From Ignavibacteria bacterium (lineage in GTDB: Bacteria; Bacteroidota; Ignavibacteria; Ignavibacteriales; Melioribacteraceae), in the NCBI GenBank assembly GCA_027347805.1, contig DAIEQP010000104.1, positions 1 through 15,315 on the forward strand: a stretch of DNA of 15,315 bases. The letters run 5' to 3'. Shown here piece by piece: positions 7,823 to 15,136 of this stretch; positions within the stretch are counted from its first letter, which is position 1; each line of letters starts with the position of its first letter. The translations under genes were made by a program, and so were the position numbers. Below the pieces are notes generated by a model. It ran no database searches. It saw only the letters and a program-made list of their open reading frames with translations, and had not been told where the DNA came from.

Positions 7823-8716
7823 ATGTTTTTAAATAGATCAAAAGTCCGAGTATTAATTAACGAGGATGATAAATCCAGATTTGAATATATGCTTGAGCAG
7901 TTTCAATTTCTTATCAGAGATATTGAAGCAACACCATTGGAATTAACAAATAATCACAAAGATTATGAGTGCGTAATTGCTGTTACAAAGCATTCTCATT
8001 TCGAACTTCTTATAGAAGTACTGAAAACAAATGGATTTGGAATTCAGACAAATGATAAAAAAGTAAAAGACATTCTGGATAAACTTAATTCGAAGTACCT
8101 TGGGGAAATATCCGAATTCATTTCTACAATCGAAGTTAAAAAGAACGTCAATAAAACTCACCCTGGATTAGATAAACTAGTTTCAGATGGAAATTATACT
8201 GAACTTATTAAAATTGCTAAGGATATTACATATTCCCCTGAAACTATAGTTAAAGCGCGCACAGGAATTTCCAGGGCAATCACAAATTATATTATCAAGA
8301 CAATCGAAAATGTTTCGAAATATAAAATTGATATTGCTGAGGCGGTTAAAATCCTCCTTGCAATTGCAATTGATACAGATCTAAAATACTTCAAACATGA
8401 TGAACTGATGATGCAGGCCGCAGATGTTGCTTTTGAAATTTGCACAAAGGATCCCGACTCAATTACTAATTTGATTAAAATTGCCAATCAAAAAAATGTT
8501 GATTATTTGCTCAACCTGAAAGCCGCATCAAAATTTGCTGAGATTGCCCTCGTTGATGAAAACAAATATAAAAGCCAATTGAAGCAGGCAACAAAAGATC
8601 TCAATATTCGCTGGCTAATAAATTTATTGGACCTTTTCCCGGATAAAATTGAACAAGAGGAAAAAGAAAATATTGAAAAATTAATTTCTTACATAAAGAA
8701 TTACTTTGCCGCTTAG
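7823..8716 (+). CDS. hypothetical protein, mostly alpha-helical
   Basis: A 297-residue soluble protein I cannot assign to a named family. Residues 7-75 look mixed alpha/beta (strand KVRVLINED, helix FEYMLEQFQFLIRDI, strand CVIAVTK, helix FELLIEVLKTNG). From about 112 onward it is nearly all amphipathic helices, for example YTELIKIAKDI, EAVKILLAIAIDTD and LLNLKAASKFAEIAL, in lengths that suggest a HEAT- or TPR-like solenoid. There is no signal peptide, membrane segment or catalytic motif. A regulatory or scaffolding role is possible, but nothing in the sequence proves it. The ATG has no Shine-Dalgarno, as is common in the Bacteroidota group. It stands 204 bases from the divergent nuclease-like gene and about 75 bases before aguB. 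Confidence 0.75.
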   Translation: MFLNRSKVRVLINEDDKSRFEYMLEQFQFLIRDIEATPLELTNNHKDYECVIAVTKHSHFELLIEVLKTNGFGIQTNDKKVKDILDKLNSKYLGEISEFISTIEVKKNVNKTHPGLDKLVSDGNYTELIKIAKDITYSPETIVKARTGISRAITNYIIKTIENVSKYKIDIAEAVKILLAIAIDTDLKYFKHDELMMQAADVAFEICTKDPDSITNLIKIANQKNVDYLLNLKAASKFAEIALVDENKYKSQLKQATKDLNIRWLINLLDLFPDKIEQEEKENIEKLISYIKNYFAA

Positions 8717-8792
8717 TATCAGTCCGAAATAAAATCATTATAATTTCATTCTATTCATTATTTTAGCAGTGAAATTATATTCCATAAATGCC

Positions 8793-9680
8793 ATGAAAAA
8801 AAATAAATACGTAATTGCCGGGCTGCAGATGGCTTTTTCTTCTGATCCCGATAAAAATTTGAATAAAGTATTATCCTTTATGAAGCAGGCAGCAAAGAAG
8901 GGGGCGCAAGTTATTTGTCTGCCTGAATTATATCGTTCACAGTATTTCTGCCAGAAAGAAGATTCAAAACTTTTTGATCTTGCTGAAACAATTCCCGGAC
9001 CTTCAACGGAAGCTTTTAGCAAAACAGCAAAGCAGCTTAAAGTTGCAGTAATAGTCCCAATCTTCGAAAAACGCGCACCGGGTGTTTACCATAACAGTGC
9101 AGTTATTATCGATGCAGATGGGAAACCTCTTGGAATCTATAGAAAGATGCATATTCCAGATGATCCGGCGTTTTATGAAAAGTATTATTTCTCCCCAGGC
9201 GATCTTGGATATAAATCATTCAATACGAAATACGGAAAGATTGGAACATTAATTTGCTGGGATCAATGGTACCCGGAAGGGGCAAGATTAACGGCACTTC
9301 AGGGCGCTACTACTTTATTTTATCCAACCGCAATTGGCTGGCACCCTGCTGAAAAGGAAAGATATGGCAAAGCACAGCAGGATTCATGGATTACAATTCA
9401 GAGATCACATGCAATTGCAAACGGAACTTATGTATGTTCAGTTAACAGAATAGGGTTTGAACAGCCAGTGAAAGAGCAATCCGGAATTATTTTCTGGGGT
9501 TCATCATTTATTTGCGATCCGCAGGGAGTAATTATTGCAAAAGCATCTGAAGACAAAGAAGAAATAATTTATGGCGAAGTTGATCTTAAACATTTGGAAA
9601 ACATAAGACGCAATTGGCCGTTCCTTCGCGATAGAAGAATAGATTCTTATAATGATATTACAAAAAGATTTCTGGATTAA
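8793..9680 (+). CDS. aguB: N-carbamoylputrescine amidohydrolase
   Basis: A 295-residue cytoplasmic member of the nitrilase superfamily. The Glu-Lys-Cys triad is visible: Glu45 in CLPELYRSQYF, Lys118 in YRKMHIPDD, and Cys155 in ICWDQWYPEGAR. The PELYRSQYFCQ and KMHIPDDP segments are typical of the N-carbamoylputrescine amidase branch rather than of nitrilases or beta-ureidopropionase. It hydrolyses N-carbamoylputrescine to putrescine, CO2 and ammonia. The assignment is supported by the agmatine deiminase gene whose ATG overlaps its stop by one base (TAATG). I chose the ATG at 8793 because it gives the expected N-terminus just before the first strand; an upstream in-frame GTG at 8769 would add eight residues. 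Neither start has a good Shine-Dalgarno. Confidence 0.93.
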   Translation: MKKNKYVIAGLQMAFSSDPDKNLNKVLSFMKQAAKKGAQVICLPELYRSQYFCQKEDSKLFDLAETIPGPSTEAFSKTAKQLKVAVIVPIFEKRAPGVYHNSAVIIDADGKPLGIYRKMHIPDDPAFYEKYYFSPGDLGYKSFNTKYGKIGTLICWDQWYPEGARLTALQGATTLFYPTAIGWHPAEKERYGKAQQDSWITIQRSHAIANGTYVCSVNRIGFEQPVKEQSGIIFWGSSFICDPQGVIIAKASEDKEEIIYGEVDLKHLENIRRNWPFLRDRRIDSYNDITKRFLD

Positions 9681-10714
9681 TGATGAATTACAGATTACCT
9701 GCAGAATGGGAACCGCATAAATCAACAGTTATTTGCTGGCCTCACCAAAAAGAAGATTGGCCGGGAAAATTTTCTCCCATACCATGGGTTTATGTAGAAA
9801 TAATAAAACACATTTCAGAAGGTGAACTTGTCAGAGTTATCGTACAAAATGAAAAAGAAATTCATAAAGTAAAAAAACATCTTGAACGGGCTCATATTGA
9901 TTTGATCAATATTGAATTCATTATTATGGAAACAGACCGGGGCTGGATGCGCGATTCTTCTCCTGCATTTGTTAAAGAAAAAGATGAAACTATAGCTGTG
10001 AAATTTAAATTTAACGGCTGGGCAAAATATTCTAACTGGAAAAAAGATAAAAATATTCCCCGTGTAATTTCGAATGTTATACAACTAAAAATGGCTGAGG
10101 CAGTATATAAGAATGAGGCCGTTGTCCTTGAAGGCGGGGCTATTGATTCTAATGGGGCAGGAACACTTTTAACTACTGAAGAGTGTTTACTTGATCAAAC
10201 AATTCAGGTTCGTAATCCTGGTTTTACTAAAAAAGAATATGTTGAAGTTTTTAAAAAACATCTTGGTATAAAAAAAATAATTTGGCTTGGTAAAGGAATA
10301 GCCGGGGATGATACGCATGGACATGTTGATGATTTGTGCCGGTTTGTAAATGAAGATACGGTTGTTTTGTGCAGAGAAAAAAATCCTAAAGATGAAAACT
10401 ATAAGAACCTGGAAGAAAATTTTGAAAGATTACAAAGTGAATCAAACTCCGAAGGGAAAAAACTGAACGTTATAGAATTGCCAATGCCAACACCATTAAA
10501 TTTTGAAGACTTGCGTTTACCCGCCAGCTACGCAAATTTTTATATTTGTAACAGCGCTGTTATTGTTCCTACATTCAACGATCCAAAGGATCGAATTGCA
10601 TTAAATACACTTGCCGAATGTTTCCCGAACAAAAAAATTGTCGGCATTCATTCTGTAGATCTTGTTTGGGGATTAGGAACCCTCCACTGCCTTACCCATG
10701 AAGAACCTATTTAA
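9680..10714 (+). CDS. aguA: agmatine deiminase
   Basis: A 344-residue cytoplasmic enzyme of the peptidyl-arginine-deiminase superfamily that converts agmatine to N-carbamoylputrescine and ammonia. Landmarks: PAEWEPHKSTVICWP at the N-terminus, DRGWMRDSSP (86-95), EGGAID (151-156), the substrate and catalytic segment DDTHGHVDD (210-218) with His215, and the C-terminal nucleophile Cys337 in GLGTLHCLTHEEP. The size fits the family, which is usually about 340-370 residues. Its start overlaps the aguB stop by one base, so translation is probably coupled. Together the two genes make putrescine without ornithine. No arginine decarboxylase (speA) gene is in the window, so agmatine must come from elsewhere. 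The stop overlaps the stop of the converging response-regulator gene by four bases. Confidence 0.96.
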   Translation: MMNYRLPAEWEPHKSTVICWPHQKEDWPGKFSPIPWVYVEIIKHISEGELVRVIVQNEKEIHKVKKHLERAHIDLINIEFIIMETDRGWMRDSSPAFVKEKDETIAVKFKFNGWAKYSNWKKDKNIPRVISNVIQLKMAEAVYKNEAVVLEGGAIDSNGAGTLLTTEECLLDQTIQVRNPGFTKKEYVEVFKKHLGIKKIIWLGKGIAGDDTHGHVDDLCRFVNEDTVVLCREKNPKDENYKNLEENFERLQSESNSEGKKLNVIELPMPTPLNFEDLRLPASYANFYICNSAVIVPTFNDPKDRIALNTLAECFPNKKIVGIHSVDLVWGLGTLHCLTHEEPI

Positions 10715-11094
10715 GAAACTTTTTCCATTAAAGCTTCTTCAATCATTTTAACTAAAATTTTCGTATCAACTGGTTTGGTTATAAACTTATCGGCTCCTGC
10801 AGCGGCGGCTCCATTCCTTTCTTTTGTTGTATTGAATGCTGTCAACACAAAAATTGGAACGTTTCTATGCCGTTCACTTGCCTTTAATTCTCTTGTTAAC
10901 TGAATACCATCCTTAGTATCTCTCAATGAAATATCCATCAGGATCAAGTCAAAAGTTACATTTGAAATAATATTGTAAAATGTGTTTACACTTCCTACGG
11001 TATAGACATCATATTTTTTTGAAAGAAAAAATCTGAGAAACTCTTGAGCTAGTTCCTCATCATCAACAATGAGCACCTTTTTTTTGTCATCCAT
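10711..11094 (-). CDS. single-domain response regulator (CheY-like receiver)
   Basis: A 127-residue stand-alone receiver domain. The acidic pocket is Asp11-Asp12 (VLIVDDEE), the phosphorylation site is Asp54 (LILMDISLRD), the switch threonine is Thr85 (VLTAF), and the invariant lysine is Lys107 (ITKPVD). There is no DNA-binding or enzymatic output domain. The start at ATG 11094 is preferred over the TTG two codons upstream, which gives no better ribosome site. It lies 256 bases downstream of flgM on the same strand, so a role in motility signalling is possible, but the sequence around Lys107 (KPVD) is not the one I expect for classic chemotaxis CheY, and no histidine kinase is nearby. It may equally be a diffusible relay of an unrelated two-component system. 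Confidence 0.9.
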   Translation of the reverse strand: MDDKKKVLIVDDEELAQEFLRFFLSKKYDVYTVGSVNTFYNIISNVTFDLILMDISLRDTKDGIQLTRELKASERHRNVPIFVLTAFNTTKERNGAAAAGADKFITKPVDTKILVKMIEEALMEKVS

Positions 11095-11100
11095 GACCAA

Positions 11101-11350
11101 TTATCCAGAATATTAAGTTTGTGATCATCTAGTTTTTTTAATAATTAATTTTCAAGGACTTAACTGCTCCTTACTAAAGTTGTCCTTAATACACAAACAC
11201 CATACCAATAAAAAATGCTCTTTTTATATGCTTTTTATCACAAAACTGTACCAGAATGGAATTAACATTAGAGATGTGTTTCAAAATAAGCTGCTGAATG
11301 GACTAACTCTTACCTAGTTTTACAAATTTTCGAATAAAATTCATTATCTC
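11101..11350. other. 250-base intergenic stretch after flgM
   Basis: No credible open frame was found on either strand. It probably holds the end of the flagellar transcript and the promoter of the response regulator. One imperfect inverted repeat is visible: AAGGAC at 11154-11159 pairs with GTCCTT at 11182-11187, with four more pairs (AACT/AGTT) beyond a two-base bulge. On the minus strand it is followed by an A+T-rich stretch without a clean T run, so it is not a convincing intrinsic terminator. No sigma-28 or sigma-54 promoter pattern was recognised here. Confidence 0.4.
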
Positions 11351-11602
11351 CTATAATTTCAAATCTACAATCAATTTTTCAGCTACTTTATTTAATACAG
11401 CTTCTGAGTTGTAGAATCCAGAAGATATCTTCTCTCTTAATTCATTAACTCTGTCCTGATCAATATCTCCACCAACAACTTTTTCTCTCGCTTCAGTTGA
11501 GATTTCTATTTTATCTCTTTGAACAGTTGCTGCTGGTTCTCCTTTCATAGATTTTGGAGAATTAACAAAAAATGAATTGTTTGATACCCCTTTAATTTCC
11601 AC
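11351..11602 (-). CDS. flgM: anti-sigma-28 factor FlgM
   Basis: An 83-residue protein with the FlgM layout: a variable, probably disordered N-terminus (1-29), then DKIEISTEAREKV (30-42), followed by DQDRVNELREKISSGFYNS and the final helix AVLNKVAEKLIVDL. This C-terminal half is the part that binds and holds sigma-28 (FliA) in characterised FlgM proteins; the factor is exported through the completed hook. It is somewhat shorter than the roughly 97 residues of the enteric protein. I took GTG at 11602 as the start because AAAGGTGA sits just upstream at good spacing and the next ATG would remove the N-terminus. It follows the small unidentified flagellar gene by four bases. Being last in the flagellin transcription unit implies negative feedback on the sigma-28 promoter upstream. 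Confidence 0.88.
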   Translation of the reverse strand: MEIKGVSNNSFFVNSPKSMKGEPAATVQRDKIEISTEAREKVVGGDIDQDRVNELREKISSGFYNSEAVLNKVAEKLIVDLKL

Positions 11603-11606
11603 GATT

Positions 11607-12035
11607 TCACCTTTGATAAACAGTTAATTTTTTCTTTTGATATAAACTAGCCATCTCTAACTCCAGAACTTTAGCTTCTTCAGAGAATGACTCAAACGTA
11701 CTATCGTATTTTTTTTCGATTTGTTTAGTGATAAAAATTATTTCCGGGACTTTTTTTTCTAATTCAATCAATCCCATCTCATTAATCAACTCGTCTCTCA
11801 ATTTAGCAGCTTCGGTCATTTTAACAACCAAATCCGGAAATAGATCTTCAAAATTATCTATAGTAAGTTCTTTTAATCTGAAATATACACCATTTAGCAA
11901 GTTTTTAGTTTTATCTGCTTTAATAACAAAATTATTATCTACCGGATCTGTGTGTTCAACAATTTGACCATTCTTGGAATTTAATTTTAAAGAAGAATTA
12001 TTCTTTTGCGTTATTTTAATCTTGACGGTACTCAT
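11607..12035 (-). CDS. unidentified small protein in flagellar operon, possible export chaperone
   Basis: A 142-residue protein that I do not recognise by sequence. Residues 1-40 are polar and irregular (VKIKITQKNNSSLKLNSKNG). From about 44 onward it is helical and charged, with segments LLNGVYFRLKEL, LVVKMTEAAKLRDELINEMG, EIIFITKQIEKKYDSTFESF and KVLELEMASLYQKKK, ending in a basic tail. No signal peptide or membrane segment. It lies 13 bases after fliD and 4 bases before flgM. In many genomes this slot holds fliT or flgN, small helical chaperones for FliD or the hook-associated proteins, and the helical pattern is consistent with that. Sequence similarity is too low for me to choose between them, so I leave the symbol empty. 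ATG start, with GATGAA upstream as a weak ribosome site. Confidence 0.7.
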   Translation of the reverse strand: MSTVKIKITQKNNSSLKLNSKNGQIVEHTDPVDNNFVIKADKTKNLLNGVYFRLKELTIDNFEDLFPDLVVKMTEAAKLRDELINEMGLIELEKKVPEIIFITKQIEKKYDSTFESFSEEAKVLELEMASLYQKKKLTVYQR

Positions 12036-12048
12036 GATTCATCATTTT

Positions 12049-13815
12049 TTAGTAAAGCGATTTCATAAAGAAAATTTGTTGATTCGAAACCATTGCATTT
12101 GTAGCAGATGCAGCTTTCATATATCTTAAACGAAGGTCCGATGCTTTTTTATCTACTCTTTCCTGAACTGCTTTAATTCGATCATCATAGTACAACGATG
12201 TTACACCAAAATTTGTTTTCTTCTTATTAATAAAACCATTAGCATTAACAAAAGGATCAATTCTATTATATAAAGTTTTTGCAATTCCATTTGTAGAATT
12301 AAATAAAGCTTCAACCTGAGAAGGTTTATCTTTGATAAAATTTTTCAATTTGGTTAAATCAACTATTTTCAATCCGTCTGTTATATCAAAAGTTAGTCCT
12401 AAGCGTGGGAGAGAATTTATATCGTCCTTATTTATGCCAGATACCTGGTTGTTCGCTAGTGAAGAGAGCAAATATTTAAATGATTCAGCGATTGAATCGC
12501 CAATTAATATTCCTCTTCCTTCTTTTGTTGATTTGGTCTTTTCTTTCAAATAGGTATAAATCGCATTGTACTTAGCTATAAAATCCTGAATTTTTTGAGT
12601 GACATTTTCGGTATCACTGGCAATATCAAGATTAACTGTAGTATCGGTTGGCTGCATTAAAGATTTCAAATTGACAGTTGCGCCAGTTATTAAATCCGAA
12701 ATCTGGTTAGAATTTCTTTCCAGCGCAATTCCATTGAACTCAATTTTTGCATTTAATGCACTAGTTGCATAAACAAAACCTGGTGTATCGGCACCAGTTA
12801 GATTTTGCACAAAGGAAGGGCGTGTTGCCCCAAAATTCAAACCTACAGAAGTTAATGCGTTACCGGTTGAATCTGTCATTGAAAGAAGCCTATAACCATA
12901 ACCGGTTTTCTTGGTGGCAATTGATAACTGAGATAGTGTAGAGTCAGGGGCAAAAGTGGATGCATTAAGCATTCCCGAAGCGCCCATTTCTTGTGATACT
13001 GCAATCCCTAATTCGGTTACAAGACCGCTTGTATCTCCGTTAATCGTAAGATATTTTGAAGAATCTGTAACTGTGAATTGAAGACTAAAATTACCACCGC
13101 CTTTATCAACCTTTACTGCCTGGATACCATTAAGTTTATTTACCTGGGTTGCAATGTTATCCATAACAGTAGAATATGTACCTGCTGTATAAGTAATTGC
13201 TGTTACAGTACCATTCAAGTTAAGGTTAAATGTCCCAGCGCTTAAAGTGCTGCCGGTAACTGAATTAGAATTAACGACAGCTTTATTTAAATTAATTGCA
13301 CCCTGAATTTTTTTGATTACATTCAGATTGGAAATCGTTCCGGCGGTAAAATCAGTTGCATCAAATGTAACAGCTACATGACTAGTTAATGTACCACCGC
13401 TTCCATCACCTGAAGTAAACACAATGTTATGTGTTCCAGGGCCTAAAATTGATGTTGAATTGGCTGTTGATGTAAGATCTTGAGACATTACCATATCCGA
13501 CTTTGCTAATTGATTAACCCTGATAGATTGAGAACTAACAGGCGCTTGGCTTGTCGCAGTAATATCAACGAAATCTGTTTTTGATGAAGTAGCTTTTTTA
13601 ACAAGAAAAGCAGAAGAAGTATCTGTCAGCTGGAGTGTATTGGCAATATTCTTAAGGTCATTTAACTTACCCAAAAGATCCGTATAAGTAGTATTTAAAT
13701 CATCAGTATCTTTTTTCTTTTTCGTTAAAGGATCTACCTGCTTTTTAACCTCGCTGGCACGATAGTCATTAATAAAACTCTCTATTCCTTGTGTCGATAA
13801 AAGATCGTAAGACAT
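12049..13815 (-). CDS. fliD: flagellar filament cap protein FliD (HAP2)
   Basis: A 588-residue protein, longer than the E. coli cap protein (468). The N-terminal coiled-coil part (about 1-65) includes QGIESFINDYRASE and DLLGKLNDLKNIANTL, then SSQSIRVNQLAKSD (94-107), the typical end of the FliD N-terminal domain. The exposed middle (about 110-350) is rich in Thr, Ser, Gly and Asn and contains no Cys. The C-terminal domain starts with the diagnostic FNGIALERNSNQISDLITGAT (360-380), continues with KIQDFIAKYNAIYTYL, and ends in a long helix (YDDRIKAVQERVDKK to FMKSLY). It caps the growing filament and helps flagellin fold outside the cell. The ATG has AGAGGT upstream, inside the last codons of fliS, so the two are translationally linked. 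Confidence 0.93.
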   Translation of the reverse strand: MSYDLLSTQGIESFINDYRASEVKKQVDPLTKKKKDTDDLNTTYTDLLGKLNDLKNIANTLQLTDTSSAFLVKKATSSKTDFVDITATSQAPVSSQSIRVNQLAKSDMVMSQDLTSTANSTSILGPGTHNIVFTSGDGSGGTLTSHVAVTFDATDFTAGTISNLNVIKKIQGAINLNKAVVNSNSVTGSTLSAGTFNLNLNGTVTAITYTAGTYSTVMDNIATQVNKLNGIQAVKVDKGGGNFSLQFTVTDSSKYLTINGDTSGLVTELGIAVSQEMGASGMLNASTFAPDSTLSQLSIATKKTGYGYRLLSMTDSTGNALTSVGLNFGATRPSFVQNLTGADTPGFVYATSALNAKIEFNGIALERNSNQISDLITGATVNLKSLMQPTDTTVNLDIASDTENVTQKIQDFIAKYNAIYTYLKEKTKSTKEGRGILIGDSIAESFKYLLSSLANNQVSGINKDDINSLPRLGLTFDITDGLKIVDLTKLKNFIKDKPSQVEALFNSTNGIAKTLYNRIDPFVNANGFINKKKTNFGVTSLYYDDRIKAVQERVDKKASDLRLRYMKAASATNAMVSNQQIFFMKSLY

Positions 13816-13821
13816 AACAAA

Positions 13822-14154
13822 TTACCTCTGCGCAAGTGCAGTTTCCCATGTTTCTTTTAATTCAGTTAAAGTTTTATAAACTAAATCGTAATTCTTGTTT
13901 CTCATCTGATCCTGGAGATATCTATAAATTCTGAAAAAACCAATAGAAATTTCTTTTGCTTCCGGATGATCAAAATTGAGAGCGTTAATAAGAACCTGCA
14001 ACGCTTCATTAGTTTTAATCATATTTTGCTTCTGGCAATTCAGTATAGCAAAATCAAAGATTTTCATAATCACTTGTTCCGGAGTAGCATTCAGAATATC
14101 ATTAGCTATATATTGATTTACTCTTCTATTTGACCAAGCTGTTGCTGTTTGCAT
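13822..14154 (-). CDS. fliS: flagellin-specific export chaperone FliS
   Basis: A 110-residue helical protein. The diagnostic stretch is NQYIANDILNATPEQVIMKIFDFAILNC (about 13-40), which matches the FliS pattern of a Tyr-containing first helix, a Thr/Pro turn and a helix beginning with VxxKIFD. The remaining helices (LQVLINALNF, FFRIYRYLQDQM, VYKTLTELKETWETAL) complete the expected bundle. It binds the flagellin C-terminus to stop premature polymerisation in the cytoplasm. The ATG at 14154 is preferred; in-frame GTG and TTG codons four and three codons upstream fall in the GGTGGA ribosome site. It sits between the flagellin gene and fliD, and its stop is 6 bases before the fliD start. Its transcript must cross the terminator after the flagellin gene or start very close to it. 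Confidence 0.88.
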   Translation of the reverse strand: MQTATAWSNRRVNQYIANDILNATPEQVIMKIFDFAILNCQKQNMIKTNEALQVLINALNFDHPEAKEISIGFFRIYRYLQDQMRNKNYDLVYKTLTELKETWETALAQR

Positions 14155-14185
14155 TGCATCCACCAATTGATTTTAATATTCGGTT

Positions 14186-14220
14186 CAAAAAATTAAATCC
14201 CTCCCAGTAAGGGGAGGGAT
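14186..14220 (-). terminator. intrinsic terminator after flagellin gene
   Basis: On the minus strand, a perfect 9-bp GC-rich stem (ATCCCTCCC / GGGAGGGAT) with a 6-base loop CTTACT is followed at once by TTAATTTTTT. It lies 15 bases after the flagellin stop and about 30 bases before the fliS start. This is a textbook Rho-independent terminator and should end most flagellin transcripts. Confidence 0.9.
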
Positions 14221-14235
14221 CAAACAACTGCTCAA

Positions 14236-15054
14236 TTAACGGAATAATTGTAATAACTGTTGTGGAGCAGCATTCATCTGAGACATCATAGCTGTAGCCA
14301 ACTGACCTGCTACTTGTCCCTGTGATGCTTTCATCTGATCTGTGAGTGTATCGGTATCAAATATTTGTGCAATAGCAGCATCGTTGTTTGCAATTGAAGC
14401 TGTCAAGAATTCATCTCTTGAGTTCAATACCTGTGTCTTATTTCCGATGTATGTTATTGCATCTCTTACTGCTGATTGTAATGCAGCTGTGTTGGTAGTA
14501 GCTGTTAGGTTTGTAGTTACAGATGTTAACTGTCCTAAGTTTGCTGTTTCAGTTCCATCGGCAGCTACTGTAAGACCTGTCATTGCTGTTCCGATATTGA
14601 TTGTAATGGTGCTTGATGTACCTGCGCCAAATGAATTTGCAACACTACCTAACAATACATTGCTTCCAATCTTTGTGTTTTTGAGAATTGAATCAACTTC
14701 ATCTGCAAGTGTTTTGATATCATTTTTAAGAGATGTAGCATCTTTCAATGGATCATTTGCATCTTCTTGTTTTCCTTGAATCTGATTCAATTTGTCATAA
14801 ACCTGTTGAAGAGCTGATTCAGCTGTACTTAAAAAGTTCTTTGCTGAACCGATGTTTGCAAGCTGTGACTTCATTTTTAATGAAGCTGCTTCTAATTGTT
14901 TTCCGATATTCCAGCCAGATGTGTTGTCTGCTGCTGAGTTTACTTTTTTGCCTGTTGCTAATTGCAACTGTGCTTTTTGTGATGCAGCTTGTGTTTTTGC
15001 TAATGCATTATAAACTGATGCTGCGCCCTGGTTTGAGTTAACTGAGAAAGCCAT
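14236..15054 (-). CDS. fliC: flagellin
   Basis: A compact 272-residue flagellin, consisting of the D0/D1 core with only a short Thr/Gly/Ala-rich middle (about 140-190) and no real D2/D3 domains. The N-terminal region has AKTQAASQKAQLQLATGKKVNSAADNTSGW (19-48), which corresponds to the conserved QRLSSGLRINSAKDDAAG stretch, and SAKNFLSTAESALQQVYDKLNQIQ (70-93) matches the following helix. The C-terminus IANNDAAIAQIFDTDTLTDQM...QMNAAPQQLLQLFR matches the C-terminal D1/D0 helices. It has no Cys. The ATG has an ideal AAGGAGGT ribosome site 6 bases upstream. It is led by a sigma-28 type promoter and a structured leader, and is followed by a strong terminator, consistent with very high expression. 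The flagellin chaperone and cap genes lie just downstream. Confidence 0.95.
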   Translation of the reverse strand: MAFSVNSNQGAASVYNALAKTQAASQKAQLQLATGKKVNSAADNTSGWNIGKQLEAASLKMKSQLANIGSAKNFLSTAESALQQVYDKLNQIQGKQEDANDPLKDATSLKNDIKTLADEVDSILKNTKIGSNVLLGSVANSFGAGTSSTITINIGTAMTGLTVAADGTETANLGQLTSVTTNLTATTNTAALQSAVRDAITYIGNKTQVLNSRDEFLTASIANNDAAIAQIFDTDTLTDQMKASQGQVAGQLATAMMSQMNAAPQQLLQLFR

Positions 15055-15059
15055 TTGGT

Positions 15060-15071
15060 ACCTCCTTGTTT
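15060..15071 (-). promoter_or_regulatory. putative CsrA site 2 over the flagellin Shine-Dalgarno
   Basis: On the minus strand AAACAAGGAGGT matches the CsrA consensus RUACARGGAUGU at 10 of 12 positions, and the same bases form the AAGGAGGT ribosome site of the flagellin gene. Binding here would block ribosome loading. No CsrA gene is in the window, so this remains a prediction. Confidence 0.55.
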
Positions 15072-15084
15072 TGTTTTTGTTTAC

Positions 15085-15100
15085 CAGGCATCCTTGCCTG
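15085..15100 (-). promoter_or_regulatory. putative CsrA site 1, leader hairpin with GGA loop
   Basis: A perfect 6-bp stem CAGGCA / TGCCTG presents the loop AGGA on the minus strand. The core CAAGGATG equals the CsrA consensus core CARGGAUG. Its GGA lies 28 bases upstream of the GGA in the ribosome site, a spacing that would allow one CsrA dimer to bridge both. It lies inside the predicted transcript leader. Confidence 0.55.
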
Positions 15101-15136
15101 ATCTTTGTTTTATTGAGATTAATTATCTCGCTTATA

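Noticed and set aside
11154..11187. Inverted repeat AAGGAC / GTCCTT as terminator of the flagellar unit
   Set aside because: The stem has a bulge and no T run follows on the minus strand, so it is described only as part of the intergenic stretch.
14155..14200. Possible sigma-28 -10 element (ACCGAATA) just before fliS
   Set aside because: The -10 match needs an extra base and no TAAA lies 15 bases upstream.
14342..14779. 145-residue open frame on the + strand inside the flagellin gene
   Set aside because: It is antisense to a clear flagellin, has no ribosome site and a low-complexity composition dictated by the flagellin codons.
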